A stretch of 64,000 nucleotides of DNA from Dehalobacter alkaniphilus (lineage in GTDB: Bacteria > Bacillota > Desulfitobacteriia > Desulfitobacteriales > Syntrophobotulaceae). Numbering within the stretch: position 1 is the first letter of the stretch; every line of letters starts with the position of its first letter. The notes under the pieces were generated by a model. That model had not been told where the DNA came from. It worked only from the letters and a program-made list of their open reading frames with translations, and searched no databases. The position numbers and the translations under genes were made by a program. Positions 32,706-41,509 of the stretch are shown here, piece after piece. The DNA is taken from positions 1,054,001 to 1,118,000 of the forward strand of contig CP148031.1 in NCBI GenBank assembly GCA_040500365.1, read 5' to 3'.

Positions 32706-33986
32706 GTGGCGCAAAGCAACGATAAAGCAAAGGCGATTAATAGAATAAGTACCATTATTGACAGGACATACCACTTAGCTGAGATTATTACACGAGAAAC
32801 AATGCAAGAAATTAATAATATGTTTTTTAATGTCTTAGCGATTAATATTGTCTTCATTGATAACAGAGCAGTTCCCATATCTCCCCCATTAGGGTCTTTC
32901 CCTAATTGGTGCCAGTCCTATTTTGCTAATAAAAAGCATTTCTTTCAATGTTTATACTGTTTTGAAACGGGTTTGAAAAATAGTTATAACAATGAAAGTT
33001 CCAAGGTCTATAAAGGACATTGCGGTCTCACTCTAATTTCTGCTCCTCTATATTCCCGAGATGATGTTCTTTTAGGATGTTTAATTACCGGGCCAGTTCA
33101 GCTCATGGAAGCGGAATCTTTGCCCGGAGGGACAGATGGACCACACGAGAATTATTTAAAACATTTGAGTACTATCCCTAAGATTTCTGGTGATCGGTTT
33201 ACAGCCGTTGCAAGATTAATTTCTACCTTGGCTAATTATCTTACAGTTTCCGAAAGTCTTTCCCGTTATCAACAAGAATTGATGTCCTATCAAGAGCGTC
33301 TGCTTCGAGAAATCCAAAAAACAGGCAATCTGGAAAAAGAAATTACTGAGTACCAGTTGATGCTGAAACATGCAGAACTAAGGGAACTGCAGGCCAAAAT
33401 GAACCCGCATTTCCTTTTTAACGCCTTAAATGTAATCGCCCGATTGGCGTTTGCCGAAGGAGCAGTTGAGACTGAGAGAGCTGTTTTTGCTTTAGCGGAT
33501 GTGGCCCGTTACGGTATCGAGGGAAATATCGAAATGGTCTTTTTGAAAACGGAATTAGATCATATAAGTTCTTACTTGAGCATCCAACAGTTAAGGTTTG
33601 GAAACCGGATTAACGTAAGAATCATAGTAAAAAAAGAACATCTAAACGTGAAAATTCTTCCTTATACTTTACAACCACTGGTAGACAATGCATTCAAACA
33701 TGGGTTCGAATCGGTCCCCGGCAAACACCGCCTATTAATAAAGGTTGATGAGGATATCCAGGGAAATCGTTTGTTAGTCAATGTCATTGATGACGGAATA
33801 GGTATTGAAACTCGACGTTTTACCGAAAGTGATCACTGGTGCCATTGCCCTGGTTCCAGTCTGGAAAATATCCATCAAAGATTGAGACGGTCGTTTGGCG
33901 AGGCATATGGATTGCAGTTATCAGGGCCGCCGGATATCAAAGGTACTAAGGTAACATTAATTATGCCGCTAGTTATAGGTAATTAG
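32706..33986 (+). CDS. sensor histidine kinase with PocR ligand-binding domain
   Basis: GTG 32706 sits 7 nt after AAGGGGG; the ATG at 32700 is too close. About 426 residues. The N-terminal PocR domain (to ~190) has NWCQSYFANKKHFFQCLYCF and GHCGLTLISAPL, Cys-rich as in PocR sensors thought to bind small organic molecules. A coiled-coil follows (RYQQELMSYQERLLREIQ), then a LytS/YesM-type kinase: phospho-acceptor His in LQAKMNPHFLFNALNVIAR, N-box PLVDNAFKHGFES, G-box DDGIGIE. No membrane segment, so it senses a cytoplasmic ligand. Its partner is likely the AraC-type regulator at 36177. Confidence 0.87.
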   Translation: MAQSNDKAKAINRISTIIDRTYHLAEIITRETMQEINNMFFNVLAINIVFIDNRAVPISPPLGSFPNWCQSYFANKKHFFQCLYCFETGLKNSYNNESSKVYKGHCGLTLISAPLYSRDDVLLGCLITGPVQLMEAESLPGGTDGPHENYLKHLSTIPKISGDRFTAVARLISTLANYLTVSESLSRYQQELMSYQERLLREIQKTGNLEKEITEYQLMLKHAELRELQAKMNPHFLFNALNVIARLAFAEGAVETERAVFALADVARYGIEGNIEMVFLKTELDHISSYLSIQQLRFGNRINVRIIVKKEHLNVKILPYTLQPLVDNAFKHGFESVPGKHRLLIKVDEDIQGNRLLVNVIDDGIGIETRRFTESDHWCHCPGSSLENIHQRLRRSFGEAYGLQLSGPPDIKGTKVTLIMPLVIGN

Positions 33987-34316
33987 TGATACAGTTCACT
34001 ATTGTCACTCATACTCCACCAGCTTTTCTTAGCCATATCTTTGTATTCTTGGGATGCAAATCATCTTTTTCCATTTTCCTTTAAGATTATATTTTATCTA
34101 TATTAAGTATTTAAGGATATCGATTAAACGAAAATTCAAAATTTTTCTCCAGATCAACAAAAATTAATCCAGAGGGACTAATCAAATAAAATAGAATCTA
34201 TTATCTCAATAACCTTTTCCTAGAGCAAAACACTCCTTGGGACGGGTGAAATTTTTTTGAAGGTGGCCACTTCAAAAGGACTCAATTAAAGTAGAAAAAG
34301 AAAGGAATTAGATGTA
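33987..34316 (+). other. leader of the methyltransferase operon
   Basis: No gene. It is AT-rich and contains the palindrome at 34256-34276 and the AAAGGAAT ribosome site before the corrinoid protein. No clear -35/-10 pair or terminator could be fixed by eye. Confidence 0.5.
34256..34276. promoter_or_regulatory. palindrome upstream of corrinoid protein gene
   Basis: TTTGAA, a G, GTGGCCAC, then TTCAAA: near-perfect dyad with a GTGGCCAC core, 40 nt before the start codon. A candidate operator for the response regulator or an mRNA hairpin. Confidence 0.4.
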
Positions 34317-34961
34317 ATGAGCAAAAAAATTTTAGAACAGCTAACTGAAGCAGTTTCGAACGGTAATGATGATCTAACCAAAGAATTGGTGAGTCAAGGG
34401 ATTGAAGCAGGATTAACTCCAACAGAAATAATCAATGGAATGTCACCGGGAGCCAGAGAAGCAGGTCGGAAATTTGCGACAGGTGAATATTTTCTCCCTG
34501 AGCTAATGATGGCTGGTGAGGCAATGAATGCCGGCGTACAGATACTCATTCCTTATATGACGGGTGATGCTTCTCCTAAATCTATCGGAAAAGTAGTAAT
34601 TGGTAGCGTTGAAGGAGATGTCCACGACATCGGTAAGAATATCATTGCCGCGCTATTAAGGGCAGATGGTTTTGAAGTAATAGACTTGGGAGTAGATGTT
34701 CCAGCTGATACGTTTATTGAAGCGGTAAAAAAGGAACAACCGGAGATTTTAGGCATTGGTTCTTACATGTCCACCACCCTAAAAGGGATTGAAGACACAA
34801 TGGACCTGCTGGTCAAAGAATCTCTGCGGGACAAAGTGAAAGTGCTTATGGGAGGAGTAGCTGTATTCCCACAATATGTTCAACGGATCGGTGGCGACGG
34901 ATATGCTGAGGACGCTGATGGAGCCATACGCGAAGCAAAAAGATTGATAGGTGGTGAATAA
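34317..34961 (+). CDS. corrinoid protein of a methyltransferase system (MtaC/MtbC/MttC-type)
   Basis: 214 residues, standard for the family. An N-terminal four-helix cap (LTEAVSNGNDDLTKELVSQG, EYFLPELMMAGEAMNAG) precedes a Rossmann B12-binding domain with the His-on motif EGDVHDIGKNI at ~100 (His is the lower cobalt ligand) and GIGSYMSTTLKG. The protein carries a methyl group on cobalt between a substrate-specific methyltransferase and one acting on a folate. The downstream genes encode candidate partners. The start has AAAGGAATT upstream. Confidence 0.92.
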   Translation: MSKKILEQLTEAVSNGNDDLTKELVSQGIEAGLTPTEIINGMSPGAREAGRKFATGEYFLPELMMAGEAMNAGVQILIPYMTGDASPKSIGKVVIGSVEGDVHDIGKNIIAALLRADGFEVIDLGVDVPADTFIEAVKKEQPEILGIGSYMSTTLKGIEDTMDLLVKESLRDKVKVLMGGVAVFPQYVQRIGGDGYAEDADGAIREAKRLIGGE

Positions 34962-34966
34962 TTAAT

Positions 34967-36127
34967 ATGGCCAGTAAAGAGCAAATAGAAATGGTAAAAA
35001 ACATCATTGGCAAAAGGGACAAGGGCCAGAAACTGCAGCACATTGAGAGGATCATTCTGACGGTGTTCCAAGAACATGCCGATAGGATACCGACAGGATT
35101 TTTGTTCACGGAATGGATTGTCAACCGGTATGGTTACTCCTGCAGTGAAGCGGCCGCAGATCCCGAAAAGCATTCGGATGCGATAGTGAAGTTTTTTGAA
35201 GAATTCGACTATGACGTAGTATTTCCAGGGATTGAAACGACCGTTGTCGAGGCAGAAATCCTAGGGTGTACTTTAAAGAGACCTAAAGATTCAAACCCTC
35301 AAATTGTTAAAGAAGCAATAACCTGTGAACGTGATGTTGAAGAACTGGAAGAAAAAGTGGCAGCTTTGGACGGACGTACCGAAGGGCGTATGCCGGTCAG
35401 ACTGGAACTGTTTAAACAGCTGGTGAAAAAGACAAAAGGTGAGTATGCAGTAATTGCCACGCCGATGCAGCCTCTCCCGGTGGCAATACAAATCTTGGGA
35501 TACCCTCTGGCCGTTAAATGGATGAAAACAAAGCCTCTTTTAATGCATAGAGTGGTTGAGGCATGTACCCAGGCAGCCATAAAGTTTGCTCAGGCTTTTA
35601 AAGAAACCGGGATTCATGGGATTACATCTATTGCAGCTTGGAACAGCGTGCCCAACTTTAGGCCGGAGCAGCTTTGGGAATTCGACACACCGTATCTGGC
35701 CAGAATGATTCAAAGTGCCAGTCCTTTGCCATTTATGCACTATTATTGGGGCTTGCACCTTCTTGGTGATGATTGGACAAGGTTTTTGGCCCGCCAGGCT
35801 TCAACAGGAACATATATCATGACAAATCTTGACCCTGATCCTCAGCAAGGACCCAGCAGGGATCTGAAGACTTTCCGCGAGCTTGCTAATACTTTTCATA
35901 AGGCATATGCCGTAGGAGTCCATACAGAGTTGTTTAAAGAAGGGACACCGGAAATAATTGAAAATCGAGTCAAGGAATATATCAAAGGGCTGTATCCATG
36001 TAAGGGAGGGTGCATGGTTGTGCCTTGTGCGATTCCCCAAGGGTCACCTGTGGAAAATGTCCGTGCGTTTATTGATGCTTTAAATAAATATGGGACTTTC
36101 CCCATCAATCTGAATAAATTGGATTAA
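34967..36127 (+). CDS. uroporphyrinogen decarboxylase-type methyltransferase
   Basis: 386 residues, 5 nt after the corrinoid gene. It belongs to the UroD-like TIM-barrel family (MtaA/MtbA/CmuA and relatives). Visible: VFQEHADRIPTGFLFTEWIV, LKRPKDSNPQIV, PFMHYYWGLHLLGDDW and the end GGCMVVPCAIPQGSPVENVR (Cys ligand region). The classical H-x-C zinc pair is less clear than in the gene at 37005; GVHTELFKEG may replace it. It is therefore a candidate substrate:corrinoid methyltransferase rather than the folate enzyme. The substrate is unknown (methoxy compound or methylamine are options). Confidence 0.8.
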   Translation: MASKEQIEMVKNIIGKRDKGQKLQHIERIILTVFQEHADRIPTGFLFTEWIVNRYGYSCSEAAADPEKHSDAIVKFFEEFDYDVVFPGIETTVVEAEILGCTLKRPKDSNPQIVKEAITCERDVEELEEKVAALDGRTEGRMPVRLELFKQLVKKTKGEYAVIATPMQPLPVAIQILGYPLAVKWMKTKPLLMHRVVEACTQAAIKFAQAFKETGIHGITSIAAWNSVPNFRPEQLWEFDTPYLARMIQSASPLPFMHYYWGLHLLGDDWTRFLARQASTGTYIMTNLDPDPQQGPSRDLKTFRELANTFHKAYAVGVHTELFKEGTPEIIENRVKEYIKGLYPCKGGCMVVPCAIPQGSPVENVRAFIDALNKYGTFPINLNKLD

Positions 36128-36176
36128 ATAGTCCTATATGCTGGAATGTCTAGTTTTCTGTAAGGGAGGGTCTACT

Positions 36177-36992
36177 ATGGCAGAGACAATCCGATTATTG
36201 GTTGCGGATGATGAATCATTGGAGCGGGCTGTAATTATTGAAACTATTACCAGTAACGCAAGATGCGACAAGAATTACCATATTCAGGTTTTCCAGGCGC
36301 AAGATGGTAATGAAACAATGGAAATATTGAGCCGGCAGGATATTTCAGTGGCGTTTTTAGATGTACGGATGCCAGGGAAAAACGGATTGGATGTAGCGGG
36401 ACAGATCAAGTTGCATTATCCAGAGGTAAAGTTCACATTCATATCAGCCTATGGTGATTATCCTATGCTGCGCATGGCCTTAAATCTGCAAGCTAAAGAT
36501 TATCTCCTGAAACCGGTACACCGGCGAGAAATTGTCAATGCTTTTTGGAAAATGGTAGATCCTCAAAATTTGATATCTGAGAAAGATGAAGAAAATACTT
36601 CTGAAGACATTAATTCATGGAACCCTTTAGACTCAACTAAACGCGTCATTAACTCAGCCAAGTCATATGTTCGGCAAAACCTTAGAAAACAGCTGACATT
36701 GAAAGAAGTAGCCGACCATGTGGGATTTAGTATGAGCTATTTCAGTACTTTGTTCAGTAAAGAAGAGAGCATGACATTTAAAGAATATGTAATCCAATCT
36801 CGGATTGAACGGGCTAAAGTCCTTTTGGAGAATACAAATCTTCCCATCAAGACCATTGCGCGTGAAACCGGATTTCAGGATCCCGATTATTTCAGCAAGG
36901 TGTTCAGTCAAAAGGTTGGGACCACTCCTTCCAGTTATCACATCCAAGAAGGGAAAGAAGACGACTGGAAAGATCTACTAAATAAACTGTGA
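36177..36992 (+). CDS. response regulator with AraC-type DNA-binding domain
   Basis: ATG 36177 with GGGAGGG 7 nt upstream; the frame start at 36138 is unsupported. About 271 residues. Receiver: RLLVADDESLERA (acidic pair), phospho-acceptor Asp in AFLDVRMPGKNG, KDYLLKPVHRRE Lys. A C-terminal pair of HTH motifs (LTLKEVADHVGFSMSYFSTL; IKTIARETGFQDPDYFSKVF). YesN-type regulators pair with LytS/YesM-type kinases, and such a kinase (PocR domain) is encoded at 32706. Its location inside the methyltransferase operon implies positive feedback. Confidence 0.9.
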   Translation: MAETIRLLVADDESLERAVIIETITSNARCDKNYHIQVFQAQDGNETMEILSRQDISVAFLDVRMPGKNGLDVAGQIKLHYPEVKFTFISAYGDYPMLRMALNLQAKDYLLKPVHRREIVNAFWKMVDPQNLISEKDEENTSEDINSWNPLDSTKRVINSAKSYVRQNLRKQLTLKEVADHVGFSMSYFSTLFSKEESMTFKEYVIQSRIERAKVLLENTNLPIKTIARETGFQDPDYFSKVFSQKVGTTPSSYHIQEGKEDDWKDLLNKL

Positions 36993-37004
36993 GGTGACTA
37001 AGAC

Positions 37005-38018
37005 ATGAATTCGAGAGAGAGAGTTTTTGCTACTTTAGACGGAAAGATACCTGATCGGGTACCTGTACTTGCCCAGGTTGGAGATCATGCAGGAGTTAGT
37101 CAGGGTTTAACTTTTGATGTAATGTACAAGGATGCGAGGAGAGCAGCTGAGGCGCACCTAAAGGCATTAAATCGGTACAAGTATGATTCGGTGGCGATCC
37201 AGGTGGAACCAAGTTGGCCGGTAGTTGAAGCGTGCGGCGGAACACTTTTTTATCCCCCTGACAAATACCCGTGGATCACGAAGAATCCTATTTTAACAGA
37301 AGAAGATATTAAAAATTTTAAGATGCCGGATTTTGCTAAAGCTCCTGGTTCAAAAGTGACTGTAGAGGGGACGAGGATCCTGGCGGAAAGTACAGACGTT
37401 CCGGTAGGTGCGTATGTAACCGGGCCGTTTACCTTCTCAATGCAGCTATTTCCCTATGAGAATTTCATCAGAAGTATCAATAAAAAAGAATTTATGCATG
37501 CCCTGATTCAGAAAAGCACAGAAGTAGTGAACGCGTATGCCCAAGCATTAAAAGAAGCCGGGGCATCTTTCTTGGTGATCTGTGAACACGATCTGCAGAT
37601 GTTCGCTCCCGCAACGATGACCGAGTTTTTCATCCCATATCTAAAGCAGGCGCTCACCTACGAATATAACATTTTGCACATGTGCGGGAAAGTAAATAAT
37701 CATCTTGATGTAAATGGGGATGCTCTGTCTGACATGGAAAAACTGCAGATGGTCAGTTTAGGGCACCACACAGACATGCTTAAGTTTAAAAAGAAATATA
37801 CCGGAAAGCTTGGTTTCGCCGGAAACCTAGACCATATTGTCTTTTTGCCCCAGGCTTCCGCAGAGGAAGTAGAGGAAAAATGCGGAGAGATCATCACTGC
37901 CGCCAAGGAAGGCGGACAGTACATGCTGTCACCGGGTTGTGAAATTACCGCTGATGTACCGCCGGAAAATGTAGAGGCCATGGTTAGAGCTGCAGAAAAA
38001 TTTGGGCGGTACGAGTAA
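37005..38018 (+). CDS. uroporphyrinogen decarboxylase-type methyltransferase (MtaA/MtbA-like)
   Basis: 337 residues, 12 nt after the regulator. MNSRERVFATLDGKIPDRVP is the typical N-terminus of MtaA/MtbA-type proteins. YVTGPFTFSMQLFPYENFIR, ICEHDLQMFAP, ILHMCGKVNNHLD (His-x-Cys zinc ligands) and QYMLSPGCEI (third ligand, Cys) are all present. In relatives, zinc activates a thiol acceptor or a pterin. It would move methyl groups between the corrinoid protein and an acceptor. With the MtrH-type gene next to it, its exact role is uncertain. Confidence 0.85.
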   Translation: MNSRERVFATLDGKIPDRVPVLAQVGDHAGVSQGLTFDVMYKDARRAAEAHLKALNRYKYDSVAIQVEPSWPVVEACGGTLFYPPDKYPWITKNPILTEEDIKNFKMPDFAKAPGSKVTVEGTRILAESTDVPVGAYVTGPFTFSMQLFPYENFIRSINKKEFMHALIQKSTEVVNAYAQALKEAGASFLVICEHDLQMFAPATMTEFFIPYLKQALTYEYNILHMCGKVNNHLDVNGDALSDMEKLQMVSLGHHTDMLKFKKKYTGKLGFAGNLDHIVFLPQASAEEVEEKCGEIITAAKEGGQYMLSPGCEITADVPPENVEAMVRAAEKFGRYE

Positions 38019-38031
38019 AGGGGGGGACGAT

Positions 38032-38931
38032 TTGTTCAAATTCAAAGCTGAACAGAAAATTTATCAAATTGGAAATGTTACAATCGGCGGCCAACCTGGA
38101 CAGCATCCGACAGTATTAATGGCAAGCATCTTTTATCAGGGTGACAAGCTTGTTAAAGATGAAGAAAAGGGAACTTTTGATCAAGAAGGAGCCCTTGGCT
38201 GGATTAACAAAATTGATGATATGTGCAGAAAAGTTAAACTTCCTCTGATGATAGATATTGTCGGAGCCAGCGAAAATGCTATGCGTGCCTATGTTGAATT
38301 CATCGGACGCAACACAGATCTGCCGTTCATCATTGATGGGACGGTTGCCAAAGTGAGAATTGCCGGAGTGGAAATGGCTGCCAAGCTTGGTTTACAGGAC
38401 AGGGCAGTGTTTGATTCCGTAAACGTTGAGAGTAAAGATGAGGAACTGAAAGAAGTAAAAAAGCATGGTTTGAAGGCCACCGTAGTTATGTTGAACAATT
38501 CAAAGAAGCCAACAGCCCAGGGCAGAGTAGATATTGCTGAAGCACTGATTGAACGGGCTAAGTCCTATGGTTTTCAAAAACTGATGCTTGACATGGCCGT
38601 ACTGGACATAGTGGAGCCGGGGCCGGCAGCTAAAGCAATATATATGCTCAAAGACAAATATGGATATCCTGCCGGCTGTTCACCAACCCATACGGTGATT
38701 ACCGGATGGAAGAAATCATTTATGTATAACAAGATTGAAGTAGCTTCCACCAAAACCAGTATGGCGACCAGCCTGCAGCTTTTGGGTGCCGACTTTATTA
38801 TGTATGGAATCAAACAAACGGAAATAGTGCCGTCCATGGCGGCAGTTGATGCTTTGGTTGCTTATAGCTGTATGCAGCATGGCGTAAGGCCTGCCAGCCA
38901 TGATCATCCTTTGTACAATGTTTTTAAGTAA
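38032..38931 (+). CDS. MtrH-type methyltransferase (methyl-corrinoid:tetrahydrofolate)
   Basis: TTG 38032 (MFKFKAEQKIYQIG) follows AAAGGGGGGG by 5-6 nt. An earlier TTG at 38002 lies inside the previous gene. About 299 residues. MtrH family: IGNVTIGGQPGQHPTVLMAS, MIDIVGASENAMRAYV, KLMLDMAVLDIVEPGP and GCSPTHTVITGW. In Firmicutes, MtrH homologues (MtgA, OdmC-type) transfer methyl from the corrinoid protein to tetrahydrofolate. This is the most likely exit route for the methyl group into the Wood-Ljungdahl pathway. Confidence 0.9.
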   Translation: MFKFKAEQKIYQIGNVTIGGQPGQHPTVLMASIFYQGDKLVKDEEKGTFDQEGALGWINKIDDMCRKVKLPLMIDIVGASENAMRAYVEFIGRNTDLPFIIDGTVAKVRIAGVEMAAKLGLQDRAVFDSVNVESKDEELKEVKKHGLKATVVMLNNSKKPTAQGRVDIAEALIERAKSYGFQKLMLDMAVLDIVEPGPAAKAIYMLKDKYGYPAGCSPTHTVITGWKKSFMYNKIEVASTKTSMATSLQLLGADFIMYGIKQTEIVPSMAAVDALVAYSCMQHGVRPASHDHPLYNVFK

Positions 38932-38947
38932 ATTTTTGGGGTGAAAA

Positions 38948-39568
38948 ATGTCTAACATAATTGTCGCCTGCGGAACTTTGAAAATTCCATTAGAAAAAGC
39001 TATCGAAGCATTGCACGAAGATGAGCGGCCGGACATTATTTACCTGCCTGCGATTATGCACCTTTATCCAGATAAGTTGTCAGCTGCTATTAATGGACTG
39101 CTCGCTTCCTTTAAAGGCATATACAGTGGAATAATTGTTGTTTACGGCAAATGTGCTTACAGAATTGATGAAATAGTTAATCAACATGGGGCAATCAGGG
39201 TTCCAGGCGAATTATGTTATGCGATGTATGTCGGTGAAGACATCTACCGGGAAATGCTTAAAAAAGTGCCGGGAACCTATTTTTTGACAGACGATGTATG
39301 CAGGAATTTTAACAAGCTGGTTGTAGAGCCTTTGGATTGGAAAGAGCGGCCTAGGATTAAAGAAATGATGCTTCGGAATTATCAACGAGTTGTCTACTTG
39401 GATGTCATGGAAGATAACTCCCTTGACAAGAAAGCTCGCGAAATAGCTGACTTTCTTAACCTACCCCTGGAAATTCAAAGAATTGGTAGCAAAAATTTTG
39501 AAACACTTATTAGGCAAACTTTAAAAGAAATTAAGCAGTTTCCCAAGAGCAATGGAGGAAAGCTATGA
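38948..39568 (+). CDS. DUF1638 domain protein
   Basis: 206 residues. IIVACGTLKIPLEKAIEALH, AIMHLYPDKLSAAINGLLAS, GIIVVYGKCAYRIDEIV, VPGELCYAMYVGEDIYREML and GTYFLTDDVCRNF. It conserves the N-terminal ACG and the YGKC segment also seen in the copies at 8741 and 24423. It is encoded between the MtrH-type enzyme and the reactivase and overlaps the latter (ATGA). This tight placement implies a role in methyl transfer or corrinoid handling; none has been shown, to my knowledge. Confidence 0.85.
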   Translation: MSNIIVACGTLKIPLEKAIEALHEDERPDIIYLPAIMHLYPDKLSAAINGLLASFKGIYSGIIVVYGKCAYRIDEIVNQHGAIRVPGELCYAMYVGEDIYREMLKKVPGTYFLTDDVCRNFNKLVVEPLDWKERPRIKEMMLRNYQRVVYLDVMEDNSLDKKAREIADFLNLPLEIQRIGSKNFETLIRQTLKEIKQFPKSNGGKL

Positions 39569-41391
39569 CTGATAGAAAAATAGTTTTTTATCCTGAAGAG
39601 AAGATGATTTTGACTGGTGAAAAAAAAACTATTTTAGAAGCCTCTCAAAAAGCTGGTATAGCTATTGAAGCCACATGCGGCGGCAAAGGAACTTGTGGTA
39701 AATGCAGGGTACGCATTCAACATGGGGCAAGAGAACCATTAACAAATGTCGAGGAAAACTTCCTTAGTTCATCAGATGTAGAAAAAGGGATAGCCCTGGC
39801 TTGTCAGTGCCGGGGCTATGGTAATCTTGAGGTTTTTGTTCCGGAAAAAGGAAATGAATTATCTCGAAAATTGAGCCTGGAATCGAAAAAAGTATTACTG
39901 GACACAGATTTAAGAAAAGAATACTTGGAATTAGAGAAACCACATGTTCATGATTTCAGATCAGATGCAAACCGCCTCATAGATGGGTTGAAAGGGAAAC
40001 AAATTAATCCATTGCAGCTCGATGTATTATCTACTATACCATTTATCCTGCGGGAAAATGATTTTAAGGTTACTGCTGTTCTGGCGGGAAACGAATTATT
40101 GGTAGTAGAAGCAGGGGATACACGTAACAAAATCTATGGAGTAGCATTGGATATTGGAACAACCACTGTTGTTGGTTTTTTGCTGGATTTATGTCAAGGT
40201 CTTGTAATAGGAGCCGCATCCCGTACTAATAAGCAGAATTCTTATGGGGCAGATGTTATATCCCGCATCCAGTTTTCTAATGAACAAGATAACGGTTTGA
40301 AATGTTTGCAGGAAGATGTATTAAGTGTCATAAATGAAATAATCAATGAATTGACACAGCAGAATGGAATTGATATTGGGAGCATCTATCAGGTGTTGGT
40401 CGTAGGAAACACCGTCATGTCCCATCTGTTTTTAGGGTTGTCCCCCGCTGCACTGGGAAAATCACCTTTTATTCCTGCATTCTCTTCCATGACAGTAATC
40501 CCTGCCTATGCCTTGGGATTAGAAATCAATCATCGTGCGCAGGTTATCGTGTTGCCTAACATTGCAGGATATGTTGGTTCTGATACTGTGGCGGCTTTGT
40601 TAGCAGTGAAGATAGACAAATATACCGGATCGGCAATGATGATTGATCTAGGTACCAACGGAGAAATAGCACTGGCGTGTGATGGAAGACTGTATACCTG
40701 CTCTACAGCTGCAGGGCCAGCTTTTGAAGGTGCTCATATTTATCACGGGATGAGAGCCGTTAAAGGGGCTATAGAAAAAGTACGTATTGATAAAACGGTG
40801 ACTGTTGATGTTATCGGAAATGTTGCTCCATGTGGGATTTGTGGCTCCGGTTTAATTGACGCTGTTTCGGAATTGGTAAAAGCAGGTATTATTAATAACA
40901 ACGGCCGGATTATGTCTCAAAAAGACCTGGATGGGAAAATTCCAGAAGAATTGTGGCACCGGTTACGTCCCAGTGGCTCTGGACAGGATTTTGTCCTTCA
41001 TTATGGCACAACAGATGCTGATGATATTGTTTTAACCCAGCGAGATGTACGTGAATTACAGATGGCAAAGGCATCCGTCAGGGCTGGAGCAGAAATTCTT
41101 TTGAAGGAAGCAGCCATTAAGGCAAGCGATTTAAACGCGGTGATGCTGGCTGGGGCATTTGGCAGCTTTGTCAGGAAAGAGAGTATTCTCTCAATAGGAA
41201 TGCTTCCAAGAGTAGATGAGAGAGTTGTCTATTCTGTAGGAAATGCAGCAGGAGAAGGTGCAATTTTAGCGCTTTCTTCAGAAAACGAGCGAAATCATGC
41301 ACAGTATCTGGCTAGGAAGGCAACTCACGTCGAACTTTCGCTCAGAGCGGATTTCAATAGGTCCTTTAGAGATGCCTGTGCTTTTATGTGA
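39565..41391 (+). CDS. RamA-like ATP-dependent corrinoid reductive activase (ASKHA, 2Fe-2S)
   Basis: 608 residues; the ATG overlaps the DUF1638 stop. The N-terminal ferredoxin-like domain has CGGKGTCGKCRVRI at ~36-48 and a later CQC, ligands of a [2Fe-2S] cluster. The large C-terminal ASKHA domain (DUF4445 type) has GVALDIGTTTVVGFLLDL, VVGNTVMSHLFLGLSP, MIDLGTNGEIALA, CGICGSGLIDAV and MLAGAFGSFV. These enzymes use ATP to reduce accidentally oxidised Co(II) corrinoid back to Co(I). It serves the corrinoid protein at 34317 and perhaps others. Confidence 0.93.
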   Translation: MTDRKIVFYPEEKMILTGEKKTILEASQKAGIAIEATCGGKGTCGKCRVRIQHGAREPLTNVEENFLSSSDVEKGIALACQCRGYGNLEVFVPEKGNELSRKLSLESKKVLLDTDLRKEYLELEKPHVHDFRSDANRLIDGLKGKQINPLQLDVLSTIPFILRENDFKVTAVLAGNELLVVEAGDTRNKIYGVALDIGTTTVVGFLLDLCQGLVIGAASRTNKQNSYGADVISRIQFSNEQDNGLKCLQEDVLSVINEIINELTQQNGIDIGSIYQVLVVGNTVMSHLFLGLSPAALGKSPFIPAFSSMTVIPAYALGLEINHRAQVIVLPNIAGYVGSDTVAALLAVKIDKYTGSAMMIDLGTNGEIALACDGRLYTCSTAAGPAFEGAHIYHGMRAVKGAIEKVRIDKTVTVDVIGNVAPCGICGSGLIDAVSELVKAGIINNNGRIMSQKDLDGKIPEELWHRLRPSGSGQDFVLHYGTTDADDIVLTQRDVRELQMAKASVRAGAEILLKEAAIKASDLNAVMLAGAFGSFVRKESILSIGMLPRVDERVVYSVGNAAGEGAILALSSENERNHAQYLARKATHVELSLRADFNRSFRDACAFM

Positions 41392-41509
41392 ACATGATCA
41401 ATGGACGGGCTAAAACGCGGGTTAGTTTGGAGAAGGTTAAGAATAGGAATAGATTGTACTTCAAAATCTTTTAAGTAAATATTACTAGTTTACTTTATTG
41501 GAGGGAAGA

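Noticed and set aside
33987..34316. Cobalamin riboswitch upstream of the corrinoid operon
   Set aside because: No B12-box (CAGGAGACCTGCC-like) or GCCACTG block is present in this leader.
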